A DNA stretch of 64,000 bases from assembly GCF_000981585.1 (NCBI RefSeq), contig NZ_LN831776.1, positions 883,001 to 947,000 of the forward strand. Direction: 5' to 3'. The first letter of the stretch is position 1. The number at the start of each line of letters is the position of its first letter. The notes beneath the pieces were generated by a model. It searched no databases, had not been told where the DNA came from, and saw nothing but the letters and a program-made list of their open reading frames with translations. Shown here piece after piece: positions 10,211-18,580 of this stretch. This DNA is from Paenibacillus riograndensis SBR5. Its GTDB lineage: Bacteria; Bacillota; Bacilli; Paenibacillales; Paenibacillaceae. The position numbers and the translations under genes were made by a program.

Positions 10211-11527
10211 TTGAGTAAGGTTGGAAGAAATGACTTGTGCCCATGCGGAAGCGGGAAAAAATATAAGAAATGCTGCCTGGACAAGGAGTCCTCTGCGGTA
10301 GAATCCATACTGCGGCTGGTAACAACGGAGGAAGCGGCGGCTGCACAAGAGCTGACAGCTATCCGGCCGGAAATGGAACAGGCGGTCCAGGAAACCTCGA
10401 TTCAGCCTGAGGGCAAGCTGACCCTGACCAAGCTGAAAAAGATGGTGGCACGTGAAATGAAATGGGAGCATCCGGCTCACGAACAGCTGGCCCTGCAGCT
10501 TATCGAGAGCATGAGGAACCAATACGAGCGGGAGCTGATTTTTGAAGCTCTGGTGCTATGGAACGGCTATTCACGCCAGACCAGACCTGCCGTGAAAAAG
10601 ACAGGCTCGTTCTGTGCCGCAATCGAGTATCTGCTGTCCGAGGAATACGGCTTCAATGTTTCGCAGGCTGAGCTGGCCGACAAATATGAGGTAACGGCGG
10701 CGACGATCTCCCGCAAGGTTAAGGAGATACTCAATTACATCGAGGATTACGGCATGGGCGGCGAAGCTGACGAACTGGCGATGCTGAACGGCCCGGGCAC
10801 ACCGAAGGACAAAGCGCAGGCTCTGCTGTATATGGCGATGGAAGCCAGTTCTTCCAAACGGAGAATACAGCTGGCGGAAACGGCGCTGGAGATGTACCCT
10901 GACAGCTCTGATGCGTATCTCATATTGGCTGAGGAATCGGACAATGAGCAAGAGGCACGGGCTTATCTCAAGGCCGGAATCGCCGCAGGCGAACGCGAGC
11001 TGGGCGAACTGTTTTTTGAGAAGAACAAAGGGGACTTCTGGGGGCTTCATGAGACCCGGCCATACATCCGGATTTGTAAAAGCTACGCCGAATCCTGCTG
11101 GTTTGGCGGAAATGCCAAAGAAGCAGCACAAATCCTGGAGCATATTCTGGAGCTGAATACGGAAGATAATACCGGAGCGCGCTACCTGCTCGCTGCTGTG
11201 TACCTGTACAGCAACCAATTGAAGCAGGCAGAGCAGGTGCTGGAGAAGTATGGCAAGGATGACGCCGCCGCAGCCTTTGCCTATGACCGGATCATTCTGG
11301 AGTATAAGAAGAACGGAATTACCTCCCAGCTCAAAATGCTGTACCGCGTGGCCCGGGGTGTGAACAAGCATGTGCCCGATTACCTGCTGGGTGTGAAGCG
11401 GCTGCCCCATAACCTCCCTGATTTTGTCGGAATGGGCGATTCCAACGAAGCGATTGAATATGTTATTATGCACTCTCGTCTATGGGCGAGCGTGCCGGAT
11501 CTGCTGAAGTGGATGCTAAAACAATAG
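10211..11527 (+). CDS. SEC-C zinc-motif protein with helical repeats
   Basis: 438 residues. The N-terminus carries a SEC-C zinc-binding motif, CPCGSGKKYKKCC (Cys10, Cys12, Cys21, Cys22), as at the end of SecA and in many adaptor proteins. Around residues 155-180 a helix-turn-helix-like stretch is visible (ELADKYEVTAATISRKVKEI). The second half resembles TPR repeats (for example KDKAQALLYMAMEASSSKRR and AAQILEHILELNTEDNTGAR). I chose TTG at 10211, since AAGGGGGAA at 10196-10204 precedes it and the SEC-C motif then starts at residue 6. Function unknown; a nucleic-acid or ribosome-linked adaptor is possible. It sits alone between two terminators. Confidence 0.8.
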   Translation: MSKVGRNDLCPCGSGKKYKKCCLDKESSAVESILRLVTTEEAAAAQELTAIRPEMEQAVQETSIQPEGKLTLTKLKKMVAREMKWEHPAHEQLALQLIESMRNQYERELIFEALVLWNGYSRQTRPAVKKTGSFCAAIEYLLSEEYGFNVSQAELADKYEVTAATISRKVKEILNYIEDYGMGGEADELAMLNGPGTPKDKAQALLYMAMEASSSKRRIQLAETALEMYPDSSDAYLILAEESDNEQEARAYLKAGIAAGERELGELFFEKNKGDFWGLHETRPYIRICKSYAESCWFGGNAKEAAQILEHILELNTEDNTGARYLLAAVYLYSNQLKQAEQVLEKYGKDDAAAAFAYDRIILEYKKNGITSQLKMLYRVARGVNKHVPDYLLGVKRLPHNLPDFVGMGDSNEAIEYVIMHSRLWASVPDLLKWMLKQ

Positions 11528-11580
11528 GGATAGCCAGCTTCGGCATGTGAGCATAAAGTAAGCAAAACCAGATACATAGA

Positions 11581-11621
11581 AAGCGGGTGTATTTTCTGTA
11601 ACGAAAACACACCCGCTTTTT
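11581..11621 (+). terminator. Terminator after the SEC-C gene
   Basis: Ten-pair stem AAGCGGGTGT/ACACCCGCTT followed by a T-rich tail. It lies between convergent genes. Confidence 0.85.
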
Positions 11622-11644
11622 ATGCGCTTTTCCTCCTATATTCC

Positions 11645-12202
11645 TTATAATTTACCATTTCTTCTGATTGAAAACCTTTCTATCGCAGTTCTGATCTCTT
11701 CTTCACTAAAAGTATTTGGAACTTGTACATCAACCTCAAGCCCATCCATTTTCGAACCGTCAAATTGATATAATTTGAGTAAAAATTTGGACAAGGTCTC
11801 CAGCTCTTCCAGTTTGAAATCTTTAAAAATATCCGCCATAAAATCAATCGTAACACTGATACCGCAGCTTTCTAGAGTTTCAAGTCCTAACGTTGTCACA
11901 TGTACATTGACAGCGCGTTTGTCCTTTTTGCTGGAAACAACGGATATAAAATTCTTTTTTTCCAAGCTATTAATTAATTGGGCGATATTTTGTTTGGTTG
12001 CCCCCAGCTTGTTGGCAATATTAATGATTGTCGTTTCATCTTCGGGTAAATGAAGGATTGCAAGCAGAGTCATATATTGTCTGGAAGTTAAGGGCGCACT
12101 ATACTTGTCACCTGTTGCTTGAAGCTTGTTTGAAACGGAGATCAGACTGGAATAGACCTGTTTCATAAGATGTAATAGATAGAGTTCCTTATCGTAATCC
12201 AT
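11645..12202 (-). CDS. MarR-family transcriptional regulator
   Basis: About 185 residues with the MarR layout: N-terminal dimerisation helices, then a winged helix-turn-helix (TSRQYMTLLAILHLPEDE, INIANKLGATKQNIAQLINS, then a wing with SSKKDKRAVNVHVT). DNA-binding dimer. The start is the ATG at 12202 (MDYDKELY); an in-frame ATG at 12214 would add four residues. It follows the BAAT-type hydrolase gene on the same strand 137 bases downstream, so the two probably form an operon. The inverted repeat over the upstream promoter (13668-13713) is a plausible operator. AT-rich compared with neighbours, suggesting horizontal arrival with the hydrolase. Confidence 0.85.
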   Translation of the reverse strand: MDYDKELYLLHLMKQVYSSLISVSNKLQATGDKYSAPLTSRQYMTLLAILHLPEDETTIINIANKLGATKQNIAQLINSLEKKNFISVVSSKKDKRAVNVHVTTLGLETLESCGISVTIDFMADIFKDFKLEELETLSKFLLKLYQFDGSKMDGLEVDVQVPNTFSEEEIRTAIERFSIRRNGKL

Positions 12203-12339
12203 GACAATAACCAACCTCGCAGATGAATTCTGTAATATTTGGCCTAATTACTATGGATGAAACATAGAGTGACTGCAAAATTGTTTTGCAGCCACCCGTT
12301 TGAATTAATCTAAAGTTTTGCCAATTGCCCATGATTCTA

Positions 12340-13617
12340 TCACGGCTCATTAAAAAATTCAATCGTTCGTTTAAAGGATTGAAATTGTCCTTCCGCGTTT
12401 CCCTCAATAGTTCCACCGGAAGAAAACACACCGCCATTCATTGGCATTTCTAAGGTTAAGCTAATTGGAACGATATAGGGAATTGGCATGGGGTGCCCCA
12501 TATTCTCATAAGATAATAATTCCGCATGATGCTTATAATTGTTGCTCTTTAAGTTCTTCAATATTTCCAAGCATGCATCATAACTGTTCCATATATTGTC
12601 CTTTTTCCCGCAAATTAAAAGAATCTCAGCCTGGGAATTTTCAACTTTTATCCTCGATTCTTCTAGATTCGTTGCGTTTTCAATACTTTTCCGGTATGTG
12701 CTGGCAAATCCGAATGGAATTCCTTTTTCAATGTCCTTTTTCTGATCTTCAAAGAAAATTTTGTTGTCTACTTCAATAAATGGAATCGATTTTCCCTGAT
12801 AGGACCAAGAAGAGACATTCCTTCCACTCATTAACCCATCAAGGGCCTGAAAACAATAGGTGTGAGGTTCTACGGCAACTACTTTTCTAATTTGTTTATA
12901 TCTGGAAGCCAGTAAAAGAACTAATTCACCGCCTTTCGACGTTCCATGAAGATAAATATCTTTCGTTCTTGTAATTTCATTGTCTTCCACCCACTTAAAT
13001 ATTTTTTCGAAATACTCCAAAGGCACTTCTTCTAGCTTTTCAGGCAAACCCTTAGAAGCAAAGTAGGATGTAATCAGCACATTAAATCCTCTGGAAGCAA
13101 GAGGTCCGGCCATAAGAGCCAAAGATTGCATTTGTCCATCCGATCCTCCCACCATTAAGACGGTTTTGTTATTGGTGTTTTTCTGATAAAACAGTTGCCC
13201 GGTAAAACTTTCATTGATCTGTTTGACAAGAATGTCTTCTGCTTTAAACAGCCTTTTTAACTGTACTTCCTTTCTTTCTATAGAGGATTCAAATAATAGA
13301 TGCATGATGATTGGCTTTTCAATAGAAATATTCTCAGCGATATTCTTCCCTGTAGATGTAGACTGTTTTAATGAATAGATCAGGCCCATACTATTAGCCG
13401 TTTCATAGCTTCCCTCCACAGGCTTTGCTAGGTCGAAATCCACTTTTCCCGTTTCATCTGCGACAAAAACTGCGTAGGAAGAAAATTCATCACCGCTGCA
13501 CCAGGGAAGTTCCATTTTCAGACTTACTTTTAGTCGACTATTAGGATTTAAATCAAGAACCCTAATATTAATTTTTTGATCTACAAATGTTTCTTGATGT
13601 TCTATGTTTATTTTCAT
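12340..13617 (-). CDS. Acyl-CoA thioesterase/BAAT-family hydrolase
   Basis: 425 residues in the order of acyl-CoA thioester hydrolase/bile-acid-CoA:amino-acid N-acyltransferase (BAAT) proteins: N-terminal beta-sandwich (about 1-120), then an alpha/beta hydrolase domain. The nucleophile elbow reads LHGTSKGGEL, with Ser in the G-x-S-x-G position, and a C-terminal His lies in ENMGHPMPIP. Probable activity is acyl-CoA or other thioester hydrolysis; the substrate cannot be read from sequence. The ATG at 13617 follows AAGGAG. The promoter and overlapping palindrome lie 70-95 bases upstream. It shares an operon with the MarR regulator, so induction by a lipid or drug-like ligand is a reasonable guess. 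Confidence 0.8.
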   Translation of the reverse strand: MKINIEHQETFVDQKINIRVLDLNPNSRLKVSLKMELPWCSGDEFSSYAVFVADETGKVDFDLAKPVEGSYETANSMGLIYSLKQSTSTGKNIAENISIEKPIIMHLLFESSIERKEVQLKRLFKAEDILVKQINESFTGQLFYQKNTNNKTVLMVGGSDGQMQSLALMAGPLASRGFNVLITSYFASKGLPEKLEEVPLEYFEKIFKWVEDNEITRTKDIYLHGTSKGGELVLLLASRYKQIRKVVAVEPHTYCFQALDGLMSGRNVSSWSYQGKSIPFIEVDNKIFFEDQKKDIEKGIPFGFASTYRKSIENATNLEESRIKVENSQAEILLICGKKDNIWNSYDACLEILKNLKSNNYKHHAELLSYENMGHPMPIPYIVPISLTLEMPMNGGVFSSGGTIEGNAEGQFQSFKRTIEFFNEP

Positions 13618-13667
13618 GGCTTATTCTCCTTGTATGTGTGGTTAAGAGCTTTATTAATTTAGACAAT

Positions 13668-13713
13668 ATATTGACTAAAATGATTATACATCTATAAGTA
13701 AAATAGTCAATAT
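13668..13713. promoter_or_regulatory. Candidate MarR operator (inverted repeat over promoter)
   Basis: Perfect 10-base arms ATATTGACTA (13668-13677) and TAGTCAATAT (13704-13713), 26 bases apart. One arm covers the -35 box and the other lies just downstream of the -10 box of the promoter above. A dimer or dimer pair bound here would block the polymerase. That the regulator at 11645-12202 binds it is inference. Confidence 0.55.
13683..13710 (-). promoter_or_regulatory. Sigma-A-type promoter of the BAAT-marR operon
   Basis: Read on the minus strand: TTGACT (13705-13710), a 16-base spacer, TATAAT (13683-13688). It lies 66 bases before the hydrolase start. Confidence 0.75.
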
Positions 13714-13788
13714 GTTTTCTAATTTCCGCGCGAAAAATGGCGTATCATATAACATAATGCAGAAAAAGAGAGAATGCGAAAAAATGAA

Positions 13789-13817
13789 TTGACATGGCCG
13801 CAGGTTATGGTTATATT
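13789..13817 (+). promoter_or_regulatory. Promoter for the XRE/TPR regulator
   Basis: TTGACA (13789-13794), a 17-base spacer, TATATT (13812-13817), near consensus for sigma-A, 90 bases before the TTG start. It is divergent from the BAAT-marR promoter. Confidence 0.75.
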
Positions 13818-13906
13818 TGCAATATATTAGGAAATATTATCAAATGCTAGCGAAGCTGAAGCGGGGAAATTCGCCATTGTGAAGCGTTTCTAAGGGGTGG
13901 TTTTTT

Positions 13907-15316
13907 TTGAACCATGCAACCACGATTCGCACCGAGCTGGAGAGTTTTATTGAACGGGAAGCTTTGAGTTTCAGCCAGTTAGGAAGGCTGGCGGGGCTGA
14001 ATGCAGGCACGGTGAGCTCTATTCTGAAGGGTAACCGGATTATGGGAGTGGATCAGCTGGACCGGATGACTGCTGTGCTGGGCATGCCCAAAGGGCATTT
14101 TTACGAGCAGTATATTCAGGAATGTATGGTTGAAGCCGTACCGAACTGGCGCAGGGTCAGACCCTTTCTGTACCGTTGTGCGGAGCTGGACAAGCTGGAT
14201 TGCATCAGGCGAATCCTGCCGCTGCTCCTGGATAATCTGACATATTCTCCTTTGCTGTTTGAGACAGCTGAAGAATTTTTTGCAGAAGGCAGACGCGCCG
14301 CGGCAGCGTTGCTCTATGAAAGCGTCGCTCTCAGTGAGAGGAGACAGCATTCCGAACGGCTGGCTTTTTGCCAGTATCGCCTGTTTACGCTCCGGCTAAG
14401 CGATAATCAGGAGGACAACCTCCAGTGTGCGCTCCAGTTTGAGCCTTTTGTAGACCGGCTTGATGAGATCGACCAGCTTGATGCGCTTAGGGACCTGGCG
14501 AATACCTACCGTTCGCTGAGGCGTTGGGACAAAGTGGAACGGATAGCCGAGGAAATGGGGCGGCTGGCAAAAATTCAGCTTTTTATGACACCACAGCCAG
14601 CGAGGGCAAAACGGGAGCAGCATAGAAAACCTCAGAAACCGATGTTTGTATACTTGGCCTCTTCATATCTGCTTCGCGGAAGTGTCTGCAATGCCCGAGG
14701 CGATTATGAGCAAGAGATGCAATTTACATACGCCTATCAAGATTTAAGCTGGGTCAAGGAAACCGATGAGGATACCTTACATTGGCTGAAGCTGTATAAA
14801 GGATGGGCAGAGGCCAACATGTATGTGTCCAGGCTGATGCGCGGGGACGAAAGCGTGCTTGCCGATTATGTGGCCTATATCGAACAGAACAAGGATGAGC
14901 TGTTAGTGGGCTTGCTTAACATAACAACCGCTGCCAACCTGTTCGATCTCAATGTGGATGTCATCCTGCATTATTTTGATTCCGAAATCAAGGACTACAT
15001 GCAGATCAAACATCAAGAGGCTGTGGGTGTATATACGAAGCAAGTGGTCTCCGAGCAGCATGCCCGTTTTCTGTATGGAGTTGCCCAATACTATCTGCGG
15101 CAAGGCCTGTATCTGATGGGTTTTGAATACTTATTGAATAGTCTGTCCACGTCATCGTTGATCTGCAATGAAACCCGGATTCTGGCCTGTGTGAGATTAT
15201 TTGAGAAATATAGAGCGCTGGCATCCCCAGAAATGCAAAATAGATATCAGAACCTATTAAAAGAGGAGGAAGAAGAATATGAAAAGAAAATTGGCATCTC
15301 TGTTGGTCGTAGTTAG
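13907..15316 (+). CDS. XRE/TPR regulator, RRNPP (AloR-like) peptide receptor
   Basis: 469 residues. An N-terminal XRE-type helix-turn-helix (about 5-60; FSQLGRLAGLNAGTVSSIL, KGNRIMGVDQ) is followed by a long all-helical region with TPR-like repeats (for example LLFETAEEFFAEGRRAAAAL and YLRQGLYLMGFEYLLNS). This is the layout of RRNPP receptors (Rap, NprR, PlcR, PrgX, AimR). The TTG start at 13907 follows AAGGGGTGG. Its last 38 bases overlap the start of a tiny secreted-peptide gene, the typical arrangement of receptor and cognate signal. In Paenibacillus such AimR-like receptors have been called AloR. Likely role: cytoplasmic DNA-binding regulator switched by the re-imported peptide. Targets are not visible; a Spo0E-like gene follows. 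Confidence 0.8.
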   Translation: MNHATTIRTELESFIEREALSFSQLGRLAGLNAGTVSSILKGNRIMGVDQLDRMTAVLGMPKGHFYEQYIQECMVEAVPNWRRVRPFLYRCAELDKLDCIRRILPLLLDNLTYSPLLFETAEEFFAEGRRAAAALLYESVALSERRQHSERLAFCQYRLFTLRLSDNQEDNLQCALQFEPFVDRLDEIDQLDALRDLANTYRSLRRWDKVERIAEEMGRLAKIQLFMTPQPARAKREQHRKPQKPMFVYLASSYLLRGSVCNARGDYEQEMQFTYAYQDLSWVKETDEDTLHWLKLYKGWAEANMYVSRLMRGDESVLADYVAYIEQNKDELLVGLLNITTAANLFDLNVDVILHYFDSEIKDYMQIKHQEAVGVYTKQVVSEQHARFLYGVAQYYLRQGLYLMGFEYLLNSLSTSSLICNETRILACVRLFEKYRALASPEMQNRYQNLLKEEEEEYEKKIGISVGRS

Positions 15317-15398
15317 TTTTGCCCTGGTGCTGGTTATTTCAATTCCTGCAGCAGCGGGTCACTCCTTCGTCACTTTTTCTGAAGTTCATGGGGGTTAA
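15279..15398 (+). CDS. Pro-peptide signal of the RRNPP system (39 aa)
   Basis: A 39-residue ORF that starts inside the receptor gene. It has its own strong ribosome site, GAGGAGG (15263-15269), 9 bases before the ATG. The product has the design of an exported signal precursor: basic start MKRKLAS, a hydrophobic core (LLVVVSFALVLVI), a possible signal-peptidase region SIPAAAG, and a short polar tail ending FSEVHGG. Known Phr/Alo/AimP-type signals are 5-10 residue C-terminal pieces of such precursors, imported by an oligopeptide permease; the mature form here is probably within the last 6-12 residues. A terminator follows at 15434, so receptor and peptide form a closed unit. Confidence 0.75.
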   Translation: MKRKLASLLVVVSFALVLVISIPAAAGHSFVTFSEVHGG

Positions 15399-15433
15399 TC
15401 GATCGTTATTATTCTGTTGTTAATAAATAGTTG

Positions 15434-15465
15434 AAAAAAGACCAGTCCCCGGCTGGTCTTTTTTT
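15434..15465 (+). terminator. Terminator of the receptor-peptide unit
   Basis: Stem AAGACCAG/CTGGTCTT, extended by A-T pairs, loop TCCCCGG, followed by a run of T. Confidence 0.9.
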
Positions 15466-15548
15466 GAATTCTCTCTAAAATTATCTGAAAAAATTTTCAC
15501 CCCGAAAAAGACATAGCCCTCTAAAATACTAAAAGAGGAGGGATAAGA

Positions 15549-15806
15549 GTGAGAGAAGAAGAATGTTTGAAACAAATATTGGAACAAGCCAGGCAAGATT
15601 TGAATAATTTGCAATACCAGTACGATCTGGATCATCCAGCCGTGCTTCATCAATCGATGGTACTAGACGAACTGATTAACCAATACACCCGGAGCAGCAT
15701 CACCCAAGTGAAAAAAAGATCAGGCGCAGCAATCAACCGGCTGGCATCCGAAGAGCTATGGCCAACCCGTTCACAGCTGTACCGCACCGCAAACTCCGCG
15801 TCATAA
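15549..15806 (+). CDS. Spo0E-like aspartyl-phosphate phosphatase
   Basis: 85 residues. Two-helix layout with the Spo0E-family signature around SMVLDELINQYTR (S-x-x-L-D core). Members dephosphorylate Spo0A~P and delay sporulation. The GTG start at 15549 follows AGAGGAGGG at 15534-15542. The extended charged C-terminal tail after residue 50 is poorly conserved in this family. It directly follows the peptide-signalling unit but behind a terminator; a functional tie between the two is attractive but unproven. Confidence 0.75.
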   Translation: MREEECLKQILEQARQDLNNLQYQYDLDHPAVLHQSMVLDELINQYTRSSITQVKKRSGAAINRLASEELWPTRSQLYRTANSAS

Positions 15807-16286
15807 AACGGAGGGTAACCCAATCTGCGCACTACACAACCTTCTATTATTTTTCTCAAGATGCGCCAGCATACTTTAATGTAATTGGAATAGCAGGGTG
15901 CTTACGCTGCGGGCTTCACATGAGTAACTGCAATTAGAATGCCTGCGGCTATAATGCTCCTGCTAATCCTCATCTTTCGCCCGCCTTGTTGACTCCCCTC
16001 AAATCACTGCCAATCCTCTCTTCTGATACATAACATGACATGGAAGTGCGTGTTTTTCTAGAAAACTATGAAATAATACTCTGAAACAGGCGTTTACATA
16101 GGTGAACGCTTATTTAACTATGTTATTTTTCGTAAAATACCTGACATGGACACAGTTAATTCACAGCTCGAGGTGAAACGTTAAAGGGATAAAGAGTTTT
16201 ATTGAAGAAATAAGTCGAAACTAAGAGGATGTATAGAGAGAAGCAGTTGATGCGGGTTGATTTTATTTTGAGGCGGGGGGAGCCCT
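15807..16286. other. Intergenic region upstream of the chemoreceptor
   Basis: 480 bases with no credible ORF. There is a loose inverted repeat AGGCGTTTA/GAACGCTT near 16087-16111. I see no RNA gene, riboswitch or clear promoter consensus. Confidence 0.4.
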
Positions 16287-18470
16287 ATGGCAGTGAGAAA
16301 AAGCAAGGAAGAAAACGTCGGGACTGGGCTGCGGCCTGCGCTCAAAACGGCGGATAAGACAGCACCCTTAAGAGCAACCGGAAAGACAAAGAAGGGAGGT
16401 ATGCTGTTATCCGGATTGCCGCCGCTGGCTTCACGTCTTGGCAGTATGGGGATTCGCGGCAAGCTGTTTCTGTCCGTGATTGTGTCTGTAGTTGCTATAT
16501 TCGTTATTGTATCGGTAGTGATCTATAGCCAGGCTAAGCAGATTATTGCGGAAGACTTGAAGAGCTCATTGACTTATGAGAAGGGAGAAATCGGCGTTAA
16601 GGTTGACGAGCTGCTTCAGCCCGCATCCGATAGTGTAGAGCTGCTGAATGCTAATGCTTATGTCCGTGATTTTATCGGCAAGGTGGTTTCTGCGGATACG
16701 GTCACAACCACAAGCGGCTATAGTGACCTGATTACCACACTGAATCTGATTAAGGAAAATAACAAGAATCTGTTAAATGTATATGTAGGACTGGACGGAG
16801 TGAATAAGCTGATCACCCAGGACGAGTTCGAGCCTCCAGCCGATTACAACCTGAAGGAAAGGGGCTGGTACTCGCTGACAGCCAAGAATAAACGGACTAC
16901 GGTTACAGATCCTTATATTGATGCCGGTTCGGGCAAAATGGTAGTCAGTGTCAGCGCCCCCATCCTGGATGAATCCGGGAAGCTGATCGGTGTGGCAGGT
17001 GCTGATATCTCTACGGAGCAGATTACGCAGGCGCTGAGCGCTTTTAACTACAATGGCAGCGGATATGCCGTGCTGATTGATAAGACCGGGACCTTCATCC
17101 ATCACCCGGACAGTGACAATATCCTGCTGAAGAAGATGAGTGATCTGGGCGGAAACTGGAAAATGCTTGGCGATCAAATGGTGCAGTGGGGCTCCAACGT
17201 GATCCGGACGGAAATCGACGGTGTGGCGAGCTACGTATCTTATGCGCCTGTTGTGGAGAATCAGTGGTCAGTTGCCCTGATTGTTCCCCAAAAAAGCGCG
17301 GAGCAGCGGCTTCAGGGCTTTCAGCAGATATTTGTCCTCTCGATCATTGCATCTATTGTCGTGTTGTCGGTGCTGCTCTATTTGGTGTCCAACAGTATTC
17401 TGCGGCCGATTCCGCAGCTTACAGCGGCTTTCCGGCAAGCGATGACCGGTGATCTGTCTGCACGCGCCAAGGTGAACGCCAAAGGCGAGATCGGCGTACT
17501 GGCGGGCGGTTTCAACGAACTGATCGCCTCGCAGCAAAACATGATCCGGGATATTATCCGGAGCTCCCGGAGCATTTCGGATGCGGTCGGCAATGCCGAG
17601 ACCAATGTCTCTGCGCTTGACGGAAGCATCTCCGAAATATCCGCGATTACGGAAGAACTGTCAGCAGGCATGGAGCAGACGGCGGCATCAATGGAAGAGC
17701 TGAATGCGGGCACGAATGAAATTGAGCATGCGGTCAGCGGCATCGCCCGCAAAGCCCGGGAGGGGGCCGAGGCGGCCAGACAAATCAACGACCGGGCAGA
17801 GCGCCTGAAGGAAGGAGCGGGCCGCTCAAGGAGGCAGGCCGATGAAATGTATGGACAGAGCGAGGAGAAGCTGCGGAAGGCGATTGAGCAGTCCAGGTCC
17901 ACCGCACAGATTCATGCCCTGACCGGAGCCATTCTGGACATTGCCGCCCAGACCAGCCTGTTGTCGCTGAATGCTTCTATCGAAGCCGCGAGAGCAGGAG
18001 AGGCAGGCCGGGGGTTCGCGGTGGTGGCCGGCGAGATCCGCAAGCTGGCTGAGAATTCCCGGGAGACGGCCGCGGAAATTCAGGAGGTTACAGGTGCCGT
18101 GGTGGCAGCCGTTGAGAATCTGGTAGAGGGCGCGGAGAACATGCTCCGCTTTGTAGACCGGCAGGTATTGAAGGATTATGATTCTATGCAGGAGACAGGA
18201 CGGCAGTACAGTGAGGATGCCGGTTATATTCATGAACTGGTCACGGACTTCAGTGCTACCTCCGGGCAGCTTCTGGCCTCCATCCAGAGTATGCACTCTG
18301 CAATAAGTGAAACCAGCAGTGCTGCTAATGAAGGTGCGGAAGGTGCAGGCAGCATCGCTTCCCAGGCTGAACAGATCATCAGCAAATCCGGAGGTATTGT
18401 TGCCGAGATGGAAGAGATCAAGCACAGTTCGGAGCAGCTGCTTCATACCGTATCCAAATTCAAAGCTTGA
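16287..18470 (+). CDS. Methyl-accepting chemotaxis protein
   Basis: 727 residues, inner-membrane chemoreceptor. An unusually long N-terminal cytoplasmic stretch (about 58 residues, basic, low complexity) precedes TM1 ([20 protein letters not shown]). Then comes an extracellular dCache-type sensor (with [16 protein letters not shown] and [20 protein letters not shown]), TM2 near 345-370, a HAMP domain, and the signalling coiled coil with the hallmark [20 protein letters not shown] hairpin. Sensor ligand unknown; dCache domains often bind amino acids or carboxylates. ATG at 16287 after GGCGGGGGGAG. An internal Met at residue 39 could be the true start. Confidence 0.92.
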   Translation: MAVRKSKEENVGTGLRPALKTADKTAPLRATGKTKKGGMLLSGLPPLASRLGSMGIRGKLFLSVIVSVVAIFVIVSVVIYSQAKQIIAEDLKSSLTYEKGEIGVKVDELLQPASDSVELLNANAYVRDFIGKVVSADTVTTTSGYSDLITTLNLIKENNKNLLNVYVGLDGVNKLITQDEFEPPADYNLKERGWYSLTAKNKRTTVTDPYIDAGSGKMVVSVSAPILDESGKLIGVAGADISTEQITQALSAFNYNGSGYAVLIDKTGTFIHHPDSDNILLKKMSDLGGNWKMLGDQMVQWGSNVIRTEIDGVASYVSYAPVVENQWSVALIVPQKSAEQRLQGFQQIFVLSIIASIVVLSVLLYLVSNSILRPIPQLTAAFRQAMTGDLSARAKVNAKGEIGVLAGGFNELIASQQNMIRDIIRSSRSISDAVGNAETNVSALDGSISEISAITEELSAGMEQTAASMEELNAGTNEIEHAVSGIARKAREGAEAARQINDRAERLKEGAGRSRRQADEMYGQSEEKLRKAIEQSRSTAQIHALTGAILDIAAQTSLLSLNASIEAARAGEAGRGFAVVAGEIRKLAENSRETAAEIQEVTGAVVAAVENLVEGAENMLRFVDRQVLKDYDSMQETGRQYSEDAGYIHELVTDFSATSGQLLASIQSMHSAISETSSAANEGAEGAGSIASQAEQIISKSGGIVAEMEEIKHSSEQLLHTVSKFKA

Positions 18471-18506
18471 GTTCCGGGGAATTGTATTGCCGGGAGCGGA
18501 CAATAC

Positions 18507-18535
18507 TTGATAAAATGTCCTCGGGATAGTATGTT
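18507..18535 (+). promoter_or_regulatory. Candidate promoter of ilvA
   Basis: TTGATA (18507-18512), a 17-base spacer, TATGTT (18530-18535), 46 bases before the ilvA ATG. A small inverted repeat GTATTG/CAATAC (18484-18489, 18501-18506) abuts it. No T-box leader fits in the short gap. Confidence 0.5.
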
Positions 18536-18580
18536 ACAAGAAGACGAATTGATTAGATAGAGACAGCGAGGCGAGAGAAA

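Noticed and set aside
18471..18580. T-box leader before ilvA
   Set aside because: Only about 110 bases, no T-box sequence or antiterminator pair.
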